From contig MNCI01004529.1 of the NCBI GenBank assembly GCA_015680685.1, positions 412,173 to 476,172 on the forward strand: a DNA stretch of 64,000 bases, in the 5' to 3' direction. The notes under the pieces were generated by a model. The model worked only from the letters and a program-made list of their open reading frames with translations. It had not been told where the DNA came from and did not search any database. Of this stretch, positions 45,447-57,220 are shown in pieces. The position numbers and the translations under genes are program-made. Positions within the stretch are counted from its first letter, which is position 1; each line of letters starts with the position of its first letter. Source of the stretch: Gnetum montanum (Eukaryota; Streptophyta; Gnetopsida; Gnetales; Gnetaceae).

Positions 45447-46340
45447 TGATGAGTGGCGAGGTACCCCTACACTCAACCATACGAAACAAGCGTAGCACAC
45501 GCGATCCGGTCGAACTCCATAGACTAAGTGCCTACACACCCCATGGAACACTTGGGGTTAATCATTTGTTGTCTTCCCAGAGTTACTTGTGGTTATCACG
45601 ATGTATGGTTAAGTAAGTCCGAGGTATATGATTTTTATGGTCTTTTATGTTTTTCTCCTATGCTATTGAGGTAAGGGTTGAAGAAACTAACTAACTCTAA
45701 CTAATGAACTAAGTCTAAATTACCTAGTGTCAACATTCGTTCCCACTTACCGTACACACCCTGAACCGATGCAACCGTGGTTACCAAACGCTAATCGTTG
45801 CTGGGATCCCACGCGTAATGCACGTGCTCGAAGTGGTCGTACTGAGGCACTTAACTAGGAGGAAAGGGTTGAGAAAGCTAATCTAGCCTAAGTGCGATGA
45901 GCAGCCGTTCCTTGACTATCCGTACACATCCTTAGATGCTCGTAATCAAGTCGTACTCATTTCGCATTACTAAGAGAAAGCAATAACTAACAATTAAAAA
46001 AATCCTATTCCATGCACTGCAAGGTTTATCCAGGAAGTTCGTCTTTATTGCCGTACACAACTTGTGTTCAAGTACAACATTGCTCAAATAAAGATCTGTT
46101 CACTTTAGGACTCCTACTGCGGGCACATGGAAAATATTCTATCTCTGGAGTGATCAAAATGCCAGAGTTTTCCTACTTCTAGCCTAGGATGAGGAAACAA
46201 GGGAGAGCCGCCTCTTATTTATAGATATGACGGTGCACCGCGATATCGCGTATGTGATATCGCAGGGGACGACGTGATATCACGTACGCGATATCACATG
46301 GGATGCGATATCATGATGGCCGCGATATCGTATCTCATCA
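45447..46340 (-). repeat. Element D 3' LTR
   Basis: The 894-bp LTR begins TGATGAGTGGCGAGGTACCC and ends GTATCTCATCA. It is closest to the LTR of element C in block order. It has a TATA box (TTATTTATAG) near 46215 and a GATATC palindromic module at about 46240-46335. The polypurine tract follows at 46341 (TACCCCCATGACT). Confidence 0.93.
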
Positions 46341-48400
46341 TACCCCCATGACTAAATGAAAACTTGTCCTCGAGTTCCTTACAAAATATTGGGAAGGTAT
46401 GGGATTATTGAGGTGAATGGAACTAATGGGATGACATGTGAATGGATCATCATTACAAGACTTGACAAAACTGGTGTTCATGACAACAAGAGTGAACACC
46501 TTATTACATTGACATCAGGCCTTAGTTGGCAGTTGAGAGAGAAGAAAGAAAGAAGTGTTGCTGCTGCCAACTCCAAGATTGCGCCTTTCATTGTCCATCC
46601 ATAAGCACATCATCAATCTTGCTCCTTGCATAGCTGCTTTCAGCACTGCTCCATTCCAAGCATTCCTTCCAAATCTGGTCCGTTGTTGCATGATTACCAT
46701 CTACACACACAACACAGTCTTGAATTAGCAAGGGTAGATGAATTTCAATGTGGGTAATACCTTGCTTCGATATAAGTCCATATGCTGGGTTGTGGTATGG
46801 CTGATTACGGGTCTAGAGATATATTAATGATGACTACCGAGGGTGTAGGGGTTAGGAAAGAATTGAAAAAATTTGGGGCTAAGAGAAAATCGAAGAAATC
46901 GGGCCCCGTCCCCCCATGACTAATCGCGAACCTCCGATAGCGTTAGAATGGAGAAAGAAAAGGAGTAAGAAAGATAGATAAAAAGGAACAACTATGGCAT
47001 CAATGAAATGGACGTCAAGATGGAAATGAACAAAATAAAATTAATTACAAAATGTTAAGGGAAAGAATTTAACTAATACTCCAAATAGGAATGTCAGTGG
47101 GTCCTCCCCAAAGCAGGCTCATGCCCTTAATACCCTGACAAACCCACATTCAAAGAGTCCGTAGGCTCTGGGAATGTTATTTGGAACAAGGATTAAAGTC
47201 TTAACCACAAGAATTTACCAAAAAGAAAACAATGTATCTACCAAAATATACACTAATGATACAATCGGCAATGAGGTGAACAATGGAGAGAAGGATGGAG
47301 AGAAGAGAATGGAATGGAATCCCAAGAACAAGGTGGTGTATAGCCCCTTGTGTGCTTCATGATTAATGTGACTTGGCAAATCTCATTCCAACTCCAGCCT
47401 CAAACCAATCACATCCAGTGACTTTGCATCAATGCATTCGACCAAACCATCCTCTTGAAGTAACAAGAATGCCTTCTCCAAGAATCACCACCATTCCGAT
47501 GAAACAAGGAGAGAATTGGAAGCGAGAAGGGCCTTAGTTAGAGGAAACACTTTTGGTTCCATAACTAGTGCTTGTAGCCCAAGTTTATTTCGTCTAAGGG
47601 GTGTGCTTTGAATTCTCACTTTTCTTTTTTCTCTTTTCTTTTCTTCTCTTTTTTTTTTGTTTTGTGTTTTTATGCGTGAGAACCACACCATGCAAAGACT
47701 TCTTATTTTTATTGTCTCAGCTTCCGATAATTGGGTAACATCGGAACAAAGAGAAAACCCAAGAAGAAAACATCCAAGCACCCAAGAGAATGGCCAACAA
47801 AAATGCATCAAGTTCCCTTGAAGTCACACCCTTTTCAATCCTTGAGTCCTTCTTTAGTTTGAAAAAGGCCCAGTCACCGATTCGTTTAAGTTCTTATTAG
47901 AAGGGGACTATACATTTCCAAGCCGAGAGAGACCATAGAAACTGGTGGATGGATGGATGAAGTGGTCTCATTGCCTGCCATATCAGAAGAAACATACCTT
48001 AGTATCAACATTGTGACTTAAAGGTAAAAACCAAACATTAGCAATCAACATGAAAACAGTTCATACCATCATGTAGAACACTTATTGGGTGACAAACTTA
48101 CACGGTGGATCACACACACATATAAAAAATGAAAAAGTATAACAATGTTGTAAAACAAAAACAAGAAGAGTTAAAGAAAGTTGTAAAACAAAAAAAAGAA
48201 AAGTTAAAGAAATTTGTAAAACAAAAATGTGTAAGACAAAAACGTGTAAAACAAAAATGTGTAAGACAAAAACTTGTAAAACAAAAACGTTGTAAAAAAA
48301 ATGCGTAAAACAAAAACTTAAAAAGAACTGAGGGCCCCATATGATTAGCATAGGTGGCCATCTCCCCCATGACTGAATTGCAAGGGAGAGATCCAAAATA
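46341..48400 (-). other. Element D polypurine tract and 3' noncoding region
   Basis: Closely similar to 28738-30017 in C. It includes the small-ORF start after TGTGTGTGTAG (about 46692), the block AGTGGGTCCTCCCCAAAGC (about 47095), one copy of the TGTGCTTTGAAT/T-run/ACCACACCATGCA repeat (47595-47695), and the minisatellite at 48150-48315. No supported coding sequence. Confidence 0.75.
48150..48315. repeat. Minisatellite of TGTGTAAAACAAAAA units
   Basis: About nine imperfect 15-17 base units with alternating GTAAAACAAAAA and GTAAGACAAAAA cores. Shorter runs of the same motif stand at the equivalent place in A (about 6683-6760), B (about 18305-18340) and C (about 30488-30515), just before the end of the integrase region. 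Confidence 0.85.
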
Positions 48401-48559
48401 ATGAACGTCTATTTGAATTTCGTAGAAGTGCCCAACTCCTCCCAATTGATGATCTTAGGTTGAGGGGTGGGAGTTGGCGACGCTCATATTCCAACGTGTC
48501 TATGCCTTCATTATTGGCATGGTTTGTCTCCTTAGTTCATTCCATGCATATTTTTTTGC

Positions 48560-49396
48560 TCTTTCGAGTAGCTGTCAACCATGGGGTGTCTACTACTTGT
48601 TGTGTGGTTGCTACATACAGGCATCTTTGTTTCAAAGTTTCAAGNTGGGTAGGACCAACCACACACAGTGGTAATGATGTCCTCCACCAATCCCAAGGGA
48701 ATGGTGATGGGCTGATCTGCCAGCTCTAGTTGAATGTTACTCTTCTTAAGTTGGGGCAAGTTCCAAGCTTGATACATTTCTCATGATATTAAATTGACTC
48801 CAGAACCTGAGTCAAGAAGAGCCTTATGTGATTCGTTCTCGGTGATTTGTAAATAGATTAAGAGGCTTCCAAGATCAGTTAGTTTCCTGTGAAGGTGGCC
48901 TACCTTGATCCAGTCAGTTACGGTATGTGTTAACATAACCGTATGCGTTAAGCTCTGTTGGACTAAAGGGTGCTCTGAAGTGTTAGATGATGGAGGAGTG
49001 TACCTAGACTCAACCGCTTGTTGTTGCGAGAGTTTGTATGGGCTTTTGGTTTTGAAGAAAGGTATTCTCTTTTTACAGTTGTCAGAACCAGCAGTAGGTT
49101 GGATATTTATAGCTCTCACAACATTATGTTGCTACGGTTGAGTAGGGAGTTCCCCTTGCATTGTTGGAGCAAGAGGTGTTGTGGGAACTACAAGTGGAAC
49201 AGGTGCGGATGGAGTTAGAGGATGGTAAGTATGTGGGGTGCCTCCCAGAGGAGAAGGAGTCCTCCTAAAGTACTCCTGAACTTGGTAGATACGTTGGGGA
49301 GTAGTGTGACTCATAGAGTCACTTGGAGAAACTGGCTGCTACACATAATATCCATAAGGATCAGGTTGCCAGTAAGGGTACTGTTGTGTCAGTGGT
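48560..49396 (-). pseudogene. Element D protease and C-terminal gag fragment
   Basis: In sense order there is a gag tail (YQVQEYFRRTPSPLGG near 49280, a proline-rich stretch, ELPTQP at about 49132), then RAINIQPTAGSDNCKKR and the protease with VTDWIKVGHLHRKL, ALLDSGSGVNLIS near 48790-48830 (DSG intact), LELADQPI-like and TTVCGWSYP-like segments, broken at the n at 48645. Immediately beyond (48560-48640) is WLTATRK-like sequence as in C, then noncoding DNA: pol is absent. Confidence 0.8.
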
Positions 49397-49612
49397 GGCA
49401 CATAGAAAATATTCAATCTCTGGAGTGATCAAACTGCCAGAGTTTTCCTACTTCTAGCCTAGGATGAGGAAACAAGGGAGAGCTTCCTCTTATTAATAGA
49501 TATGACGGCGCATCGCGATATCGCGTACACGATATTGCATGGGATGCGATATCACGACGGCTGCAATATCGCGTACGCGATATCGTGGCCCATGGGATAT
49601 CGCGTCTCATCA
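49397..49612 (-). repeat. Element D 5' LTR, terminal fragment
   Basis: The 216 bases match the end of its 3' LTR (from GGCACATGGAAAATATTC onward), including the GATATC palindromic module (about 49512-49605), and end CGCGTCTCATCA. The junction with gag at about 49397-49403 lies in GGCACAT, a short sequence common to both partners, suggesting a microhomology deletion. The TATA box has mutated (TTATTAATAG). Confidence 0.9.
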
Positions 49613-49617
49613 CTATG

Positions 49618-50395
49618 CCTTGATCATAGTTCGTTGTCTTCCCACTTGGACTAGTCGTAACTTTGTCACGTATGGTTTAGTCCAGAGTGAGCCAGATGAT
49701 TTTTATTATTTTATATTTTATTGTTCTATGATTAACAATATGTTAAAACTTAATTTATAATCAATTCAACTAATCTAATTGCTAATTAATAATCAACTAC
49801 CCTAAGATAAGTTTCTGATCCCACTTCTTGTGCACATCTTAAACACATATAATGTTGTTGGGTTACCAAACGTTAAGCGTTGCTGGGATTCCAAAGAGTC
49901 ATATGCATGCTCGAAGTGATTGTACGTATGTGCTTAATTAATTAACATGCATGAAAATGTAAATATTAACTAAGTACATGAAAAGTAAATTGCATGGAAA
50001 GTAAATCTAATCTAAGTCAAAGTGCTGCAATGAATAATAATCAATCTCGATCTTATTTCTGCTCATGGAATATGTCCAGGTACATTGTCAATCGAATAAG
50101 ACTTCGTACAACTAATTCAGATCCACTCTGTGGGCACTCATTGACTATTCTCTAAGATTATAGAATAAAACTGCAAGAATTCGGCTAATCTATTGACAAA
50201 ACTATGAAAAAATGATGCAAAACTATTTTAAAACTAACTCAAAACAAGAGCCTATGTGCTATATTTATAGGCTAGAGTATATACCCTGATGTCACATACC
50301 CGACATCGCAGCCCTAATGTCACACACTCGACGTCAGAGTAGACTAAAAACAATGATTCATCAAATGTCAAGGCTAGGCAAATTATGACTCATCA
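49618..50395 (-). repeat. Element E 3' LTR, second segment
   Basis: It resumes the LTR of E right after the CTATG copy (CCTTGATCATAGTTCGTTG) and ends GACTCATCA. TATA-like TATTTATAG near 50268, then a decayed GATGTC/GACATC module (about 50288-50335). The polypurine tract TATCCCCACAACT follows at 50396. Confidence 0.92.
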
Positions 50396-51815
50396 TATCC
50401 CCACAACTAAATGAAAACTTGTCCTTGAGTTAAATAAAATGAGGAACAAGTTCCTTATAAAATATTGGGAAGGTATGGGATTATTGACTGATATGCAAAC
50501 TATGGATTGACTTTGAGTGTCACATTACAAAATTTTATTCAAGTGGATGCATACAAAATGACAAAGTGACAAAAAGACTGGATAGACATTGAAGATTACA
50601 AAATTTGTAGAGGTCTTTAAAAATCCACTAAAGATCATTCTTCTTGTTGTCGCTAGCAATGGTAAAATTTTAACCTTGATTGTTATGTCGGTGCTTCTTT
50701 GGTTATGTAGAACATTCTTGAAGGGTGGAGTGAAATTTCTTCTCATTGCCCCATGGATCTAGCAAACATGTGAAGCTTGAGTTGCTATCTTGTATGTGCT
50801 ATGATGTGTCCATAGTCATATCCTCCATTGTCCCTCTCTTGGCTTTGTTTTCGTGCCTGGCAAAAGACCTTCTTCCTTAGATGTTTCTTTTAACATCACC
50901 TATCCGTCCAAGTTCAAACCAAGTTCATACCATGAATAGTGGCCTTACATTAATGTGTTCCATCCTGCCAACCTCCATGAGTCCACAACCACCTCAAAGA
51001 ACAATCATCACTCCAAAAAGAGATGAAAAAAGAAGATGGAAGGAAGGACTTAGTTAGAGGGTTTCCTTTAGGCATGGGTAACATGTTTTTCTAGCCCCAT
51101 AACTAGTGCTTGTAGCTCGTTGTTGTGTCTAAGGGATGTGCTTTGAATTTCCATTATTGTTATTTTTTATTATTAGTTTTCTTTTTCTTCTTCTCTTTTT
51201 TTTTTGTTTTTCTTTTATTGTTTTTGTTTTTGTTTGTTTGTTTTTTTTTTTTTTTTTGAATGGGAACCACACCATGTAAAGATAGAGCTTTCTTTTTATT
51301 AGTCGATGGGGGAGTGATGATACATTCCAAGAGGAGTCATAAACCACATGAAGGAAGTCAAGAAGAGAGCCCAACAAGTCCCCTTGAGGTCACACCCTTT
51401 GCCATTCCCACTTGGTCATTTCCTCTTTCTTCAAGATGCAATGATCATTGATTAATTTTAGTTTCATAAAAGAAGAACCAAATTATTTCCATGAAAAGAC
51501 CTTTTATTTAGAGAACTGGAGGGATGGATAAGGTGGTTTCACTACTTTACACAATTACTTACCCAATCATCCTAATAGCATAGCACAAAAAACCCAACAT
51601 AGAGTGTTGACTTCTACATCATGACTTGGAAATTTTATTAATAAAAACATAAAATACATTCATAAAACATAAAGAGAATGACTCAAGAAAAGAGAAAAAT
51701 ATTACAAAGAGAAAAATATTATGAAATGAAAATCATATGAAGAATCAAAAAATTCCAGAATTGATAAGTAAATTAGTTACTTCCATACATCTTTAAGACA
51801 GTTTTATATTCTCAT
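50396..51815 (-). other. Element E polypurine tract and 3' noncoding region
   Basis: Diverged relative of the same region in A-D. It contains one TGTGCTTTGAATTT/T-run/ACCACACCATG repeat with a very long T-rich tract (51152-51258) and a GGCATGGGTAACATG motif (51072) shared with 1408-1680. No coding sequence was supported. Confidence 0.7.
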
Positions 51816-54220
51816 TTTCAAGTCACCAGGTGTCTTTTGGTTTAGTGGCTACTGTGTAGGTTGGCTTTTGCTCACACACTTGCTCTTGAGCTTTATGGTG
51901 GATCAGTATAGAGGTTGTGTTAATATTTTGAACTTCCAACCCATAGCTACACCCTTTATCATTATTGGTGATGCATGGGTTCTTTTGTCTCTCCACAATG
52001 ATAGGTTTATCGTTTATGTCTTGTGTTGGAGTGGTGATGGTTATTCGCTTTTGCGTATGATTAGGAGACATCATTTTTGTGAGGAAGGTAGTTGCATCAG
52101 ATTGGCCTTATGCTATTTCAGATGATGTAGTAGGTCCATGAGTGTTTTGCTTAGGCTTATGGCCTTTCCTTCAAAAGGGATGTTTCCGAGACTTTGGTTG
52201 AGATCTACTAGCGTTATCATTTACATGTATGTTTGCAACACAGTTGGCATTCTCTCATTGATTTTGTGATGTTGAACCTTCATGTGTTGTTGGAGGTGAC
52301 ATATGATGGAGGTAAGCATGAGAATATTGAGGATATGATGTAGGGTGAGAGGTGTGAGGTGGTGATCTCGTATAAGATGTTGCAGGATAATGATATTCTA
52401 AAGAGTGGTAGTAGTGATTTAAGGTAGAGGAAGTAGAACTAGTTGGCAAAACATAGTGTTAAACATAATATTCGTGTGGGTTCAATTGGTAGGAAGGATA
52501 TGGCTGGTTTGGTGGTGACCTCCCCCACGATTGTGATTGTTGCCACTATGGTTGATGCCAGTGTTGAGGCCGGTAATAAGTCCTCCCAGGATAGTACAGT
52601 TTGTTTTAGGGTTGTCAAAAACTACTACATGGAAGAGGAAATCTCCTAGGAATATACTTCTATACAAACTTTAGATTTAATGCACCAGCCCAATACTCTT
52701 GTAGATGCAACAAGATTGGGCAATGGCCCTTTGGATGGTCATATAGGCAAATGTCACATCCACCATCCTCTTCAGTGGTTGAGTCTATAACCTCTTCTTC
52801 TATGGCCATTGCCCCTTCTTGTCGAAAAGTGTTCCTAGTTGTTTCTTGGTTCTTTTTTCTCCTTTTTTTGTCATTACTTGATTCATTTTGCAATACGATA
52901 TCCTCTATGATTTCTACGCAAGTTTTAACTTTCTCATTCATCAATTCCAACATCTTGCCAAGCTTTGTTTCAAGCTCATTGATAAAATTTTGTATTGAAA
53001 ATATTGGTTGTAAAATCATCTATCAAGAGCTGTCTCTTTTTCCTCATCATAGATATGGATGCATTTCTTTTGCAGAGTTGGATCCCAGTTATTTCCCTCT
53101 ACATTCTCTTATCTACATAGCTCTCCTTCTTTTGCCACACGCTTGATTAACTCTTTAATCTGATGGGTTCGTAGCTCATATAAATGACCTAGAGCATACA
53201 TCCCAAGGGTCTCCCTTATTTCTTTATGAAGGCCATCTATGATGTGGAAAAGTTTCCTTTCCTCAGAAAAACCATAGCCTAGGCATCTATGTAGTAGCGA
53301 ATAGTATCTATCCAAGGCCACATCCAAGGGTTCATGATTTTCTTGCTTCCACTCTTGGATTTTTCTCCTCAAATTGGACACCCTCACATAGGTTTGGTAT
53401 TTTTCATTAAAAAGTTCCTGCATTGTGGACCACTGGCCAATGGAACTTGGTTCCAATGATCAATACCACACTTTGGCTTTGTCAATTAGTGTCCTAGGAA
53501 AGAGCTTAATCTTTTGCCACCCACTTTCAATGTTGTATAAGGCACATGCATCATGGAAGGCTTGCAGATGATGTTGTGGATCTGAATTGTAGCCTCCTGC
53601 AAATTTAGGGATATTATTTATATCAAACCTAGGTAAGCAACTGTCCCTGTGATGCCTATGAGGTATATTAATTACCTCTATGATTTCCATCAAGCTCTTA
53701 GTGGCCAACAAGGGTTCATCATCATCAAACATGTTGTGATGAAAATTTCTATTTTTATTCATTTGATTGTGACGATCTTGTCTATGCTCATTGTGATGTC
53801 TTTGATTTTGCCCTTGGGTTCAATTTCTATCTTTGTCTTGTCCCCATAGTGGAGCTCTATCTCTATACCTACGTTCATCTTCGTCAGAACTAGACGTTGA
53901 AGAGGAAGAGGAAGATGAGGAACTGGGAGAATCACCATGGCTTCTATAGTTCTCCCCATGGTCCCTTGATTTATCTTTTCTAAGCTTAGAGGAGGTCCTA
54001 AGCCTTGAGGCCCTCCTTGTTCTAGGACTTTCTCCATCTCCTCTAGGATTGTTTGCACACTAGTTGAATGTAGTCTTTGGGTGTAGTAAGGGTCTAAATG
54101 AGCATAGGAAACTCTTGTTTGAGGTTGTTCACTCTAATTTTCTTCAGTATATATCCTATCATTTCTCCTATGAGTGTTCTCATCATACGATGCATTATGG
54201 ATCCTATGTGAAGAAGACAT
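51816..54220 (-). pseudogene. Element E gag with protease remnant (decayed)
   Basis: It starts at ATG 54220 (MSSSHRIHNASY). The N-terminal HPDEY domain present in A, B and C gag is missing. The capsid core is clear (PRFDINNIPKFAGGYNSDPQ, HHLQAFHDACALYN near 53530-53640; WSTMQELFNEKYQTY near 53420; LHRCLGYGFSEERKL near 53270), followed by the zinc knuckle CDICLYDHPKGHCP (52717-52760, CX2CX3HX4C). The protease is reduced: only its C-terminal flank (51820-51860) and parts of the linker remain, without a DSG motif. There are frameshifts between the segments. Confidence 0.85.
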
Positions 54221-54334
54221 GGTTTTGTCTAATAATGTGTGTGATTTAAAATATTTATATTTTTTTAAGAGATAGATCGTTAGTACCTTTACAGCAATCA
54301 TGTATAATATACCTAATCTAGATAACTAGCACCA

Positions 54335-54352
54335 TCACCGACAATGGCGCCA
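54335..54352 (-). other. Element E primer-binding site
   Basis: TCACCGACAATGGCGCCA on plus, three mismatches to the tRNA-Asp 3' end, one base from the LTR. Confidence 0.85.
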
Positions 54353-54353
54353 A

Positions 54354-55269
54354 TGATGAGTGGCGAGGTACCCCTATGCCCAACCATACAAATCACAAGC
54401 ATTCACACACGATCCAATCGAATTCCATGGATGGGACTAGTTGTGGCATCTAGATCACTATGCCTTGATTGCAATTCACTATCTTCCCACTTGGACTAGT
54501 GGTAGCTTTGTCATGTATGATTTAGTCCAGAGTGAGGCATATGCTTTTTATTATTTTATATTTTATTGTTCTACAATTAACAATAGGTTGAAACTTAATT
54601 TATAATCAATTCAACTAATCTAATTGCTAATTAATAATCAACTACCCTAACATAAGTTTCCGATAACACTTCCCGTGCACATCCTAAACACATATAACAC
54701 TGCTAGGTTACCAAACGTTAAGTGTTGCTGATATTACCAAGAGTCATACACATGCTCGAAGCGATCCTACGTATGTGCTTAATTAATTAACATGCATGAA
54801 AATATAAATATTAATTAAGTACATGAAAAGTAAATTGCACGGAAAGTAAATCTAATCTAAGTCAAAGTGCTACAATGAATAAGAATCTCTCGATCTTATT
54901 GTCGCTCATGGAATATGTCCAGGTACATTGCCAATTGAATAAGACTTCATACAATTGACTCAGATCAACTCTATGGGCACTCATTGACTATTCTCTAAGA
55001 TTATAGAATAAAACTGCAAGAATTCGCCTACTCTATTGACAAAACTATGAAAAATTAATGTAAAACTATTTTAAAACTGACTTAAAACAAGAGCCCAAGT
55101 GCTATATTTATAGGCTAGAGTATATACCCCAACATCGAATACCTAACATCACGTACCCAATGTCGCAGCCCCGATGTCATAATGTACCTGACATCGAAGC
55201 AGACAGAAAACAATGATTCATTGAATGTCAAAGCTCCAATGTCAAGGCCAAGCAAATCATGACTCATTA
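54354..55269 (-). repeat. Element E 5' LTR
   Basis: The 916-bp LTR begins TGATGAGTGGCGAGGTACCC and ends GACTCATTA. TATTTATAG lies near 55105, and the GATGTC/GACATC module extends over about 55130-55200 with more copies than in the 3' LTR. TSD GTATG follows. Confidence 0.92.
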
Positions 55270-55274
55270 GTATG

Positions 55275-56570
55275 TAATTGCTTAACGTACACTTGCATAT
55301 AATTTTTTTTATTATTAACAATTCTTTACAACATATCAATATTTTGTTAGCCAGTGAAGGAATACCACATGTTATCTTATTTTTTTATCAATTGACAAAA
55401 AACTGTTATTTATTATAATGGTGAAATTAACAAGTGGGTTACTCTCAAGCATTAGAAAACCTTGAAAGAAGATTCAAAATTTTAGGAATAACTTTTTCTT
55501 TTGAGCCTAATTTAAATATTTTATGAAATTATGTGATCAACAAAATTTAAAAGAAGCTTGATAAGTGGAAAATGAGAAAGCTCACTTTTGTTAATAAAGT
55601 TTTAGTTATTGTGCAAATGCTTTAGTCTACTCATGCTTATTACTCTAGCTATTGGGCTCCTTCAAAAGCTTGTTATGATAGAATTGTTCAAATTATTTGT
55701 TGGTTTGTTTGGTCTGTTAAGCAATATAGTGAAGACTTTTCTAGAGTTGCTTAGGATATTTGCACTACTAACAATAAATATGGATGACTTGGTCTCATTA
55801 ATTGTTATAACTAGGGTATTTCTCTCTCAACAAAATAAATTGCAAAATATATGACATTTAGATGTTCTTTTAAAGAAATAGGCTTAAGCATAGAAAACCC
55901 AAAAATCATAACAATCAATCTTCTAATAACTTTCTTCATTGTTTTCTTTTTTCTCAACCTACTTCTATTCTTGGTTCTTTAATACTTAAATAACTTTGGA
56001 AGACATGGGACATACTTGTTAGGTATCAAAATTATAATCATATTACACTTTTAGAAGATATGCTAAGCAAAATGGTCCATCATAAAATCCTTTTAATGAT
56101 GGAGCTCAAGCTATTCATTCATTTAGATTGTGAACAACTATAAGCAAATTTGGAATCACTACAATTTCCTATCTTCATTTTCATGATAAATGGATTATAT
56201 AAAATGAGGCTTCTAACCTTTATGGTCTAAATAGAAAGAGAAAAATTATAAAAAATATATTACTAATTTTAAGAATTTATTTAAAATTCACAATAGTTTG
56301 CTTTAAGCTTTTCTAGTCATTTTTGAGAGGATGGCAAATCAATTAGTGATATTTAATGTTTGAAACACTAGAAACTAATATTTCATCCGGTTAAAAGCTT
56401 GTAAAATCTTACAACATAAAACTATATTGTTAACATGTATTAACAAACTTTTGAAATGGTTTAATACAATTATTGAAGGAATGTAAGCTATCTTAGATAA
56501 AATATTATAGTTACCATTAAAAGTTAGAAAGAGAATAAAAACATAAAATGAATTCATTGCTCAAAGTTTT
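55275..56570 (+). mobile_element. L1-type LINE, 3' portion
   Basis: It resumes the LINE after the GTATG copy. The translated plus strand gives, with stops and shifts, segments typical of the region after the RT domain: RILGITFSF-like near 55475-55500, YWAPSKACYDRIVQIICWFV near 55650-55705, and HDKWII then NLYGLNRKRKI near 56180-56250. The end is not sharply defined; homology fades around 56,570. Confidence 0.75.
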
Positions 56571-57220
56571 TGAATGTTAGAAGATCATAATATGTCTCTT
56601 ACAAATTAGAAATGACTGTTACTCAAAGAAAATTATTATTTTCACATTATCACTCATTATTTTTAATAACTTATGTAATGAAACTTTGACCGTGATTATT
56701 GGTTAATCTGAAATCCCAAAACAACCTCCAACCATACTTCAAATCTTATTTTATTAAGAAAATTTGCTATCTACCTTGTTTGATCTATACACACCTGATT
56801 ATATCATTTTTAATACTTTTTAACTATGATCTATACACACCTTATTATATTATTTTTAATACTTTTTAACTATCGATGAGATAAAGCAAAATGTTTTTAA
56901 AACATCTCTCTATCTCTTTCTAAAATAATTTGATTTACCAACGCAACTTAATTGTTGGGATCACGGAAATGAATTGGTATCTAACATTTTAGATAATTTT
57001 TGAAGGAAACTGGGATGAGTATATCCAAATCAGCTTGGGAAAGACGGAGAATTTCCCCCTTGAAGCATTTTTAAAAAACTAGGAATCGAAAACAAGCTAT
57101 ACTCGTTTCCAACCAAAGAAAACCCCAGTCAAAGGACATGCAGACCATGAAAACAATAGATACTTCGCAGGATTGTAGCCCATGTCAGAGAATTTCAGTA
57201 CGTTATGGTTATCTGCTTTT
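56571..57220. other. AT-rich intergenic DNA
   Basis: A short tandem duplication (ATCTATACACACCT... near 56783-56808 and 56829-56854) is visible. Otherwise nothing was recognised. It includes the presumed 3' UTR of the exon at 57221. Confidence 0.5.

Larger units (their letters stand above)
45447..49612 (-). mobile_element. Element D: deleted LTR retrotransposon inserted in the LTR of element E
   Basis: The target duplication CTATG (45442-45446 and 49613-49617) is perfect. It consists of a full 3' LTR (45447-46340), polypurine tract, noncoding 3' region, a protease fragment and the C-terminal part of gag, then only the last about 216 bp of the 5' LTR. The gag N-terminus, primer site and first two thirds of the 5' LTR were removed by one internal deletion. 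No RT or integrase is present. A single n at 48645 marks an assembly join. Confidence 0.93.
45338..55269 (-). mobile_element. Element E: gag-bearing LTR retrotransposon without RT/integrase, inserted in the LINE
   Basis: LTRs: 3' copy 45338-45446 plus 49618-50395 (split by element D) and 5' copy 54354-55269. Target duplication GTATG at 45333-45337 and 55270-55274 is perfect. Without D the element is about 5.8 kb. Internal order in sense: primer site 54335-54352, gag, a protease remnant, 3' noncoding region, polypurine tract. There is no RT, RNase H or integrase, and no N in the internal sequence, so absence of pol is real here. The terminal CA of the 5' LTR has mutated to TA. Confidence 0.92.
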
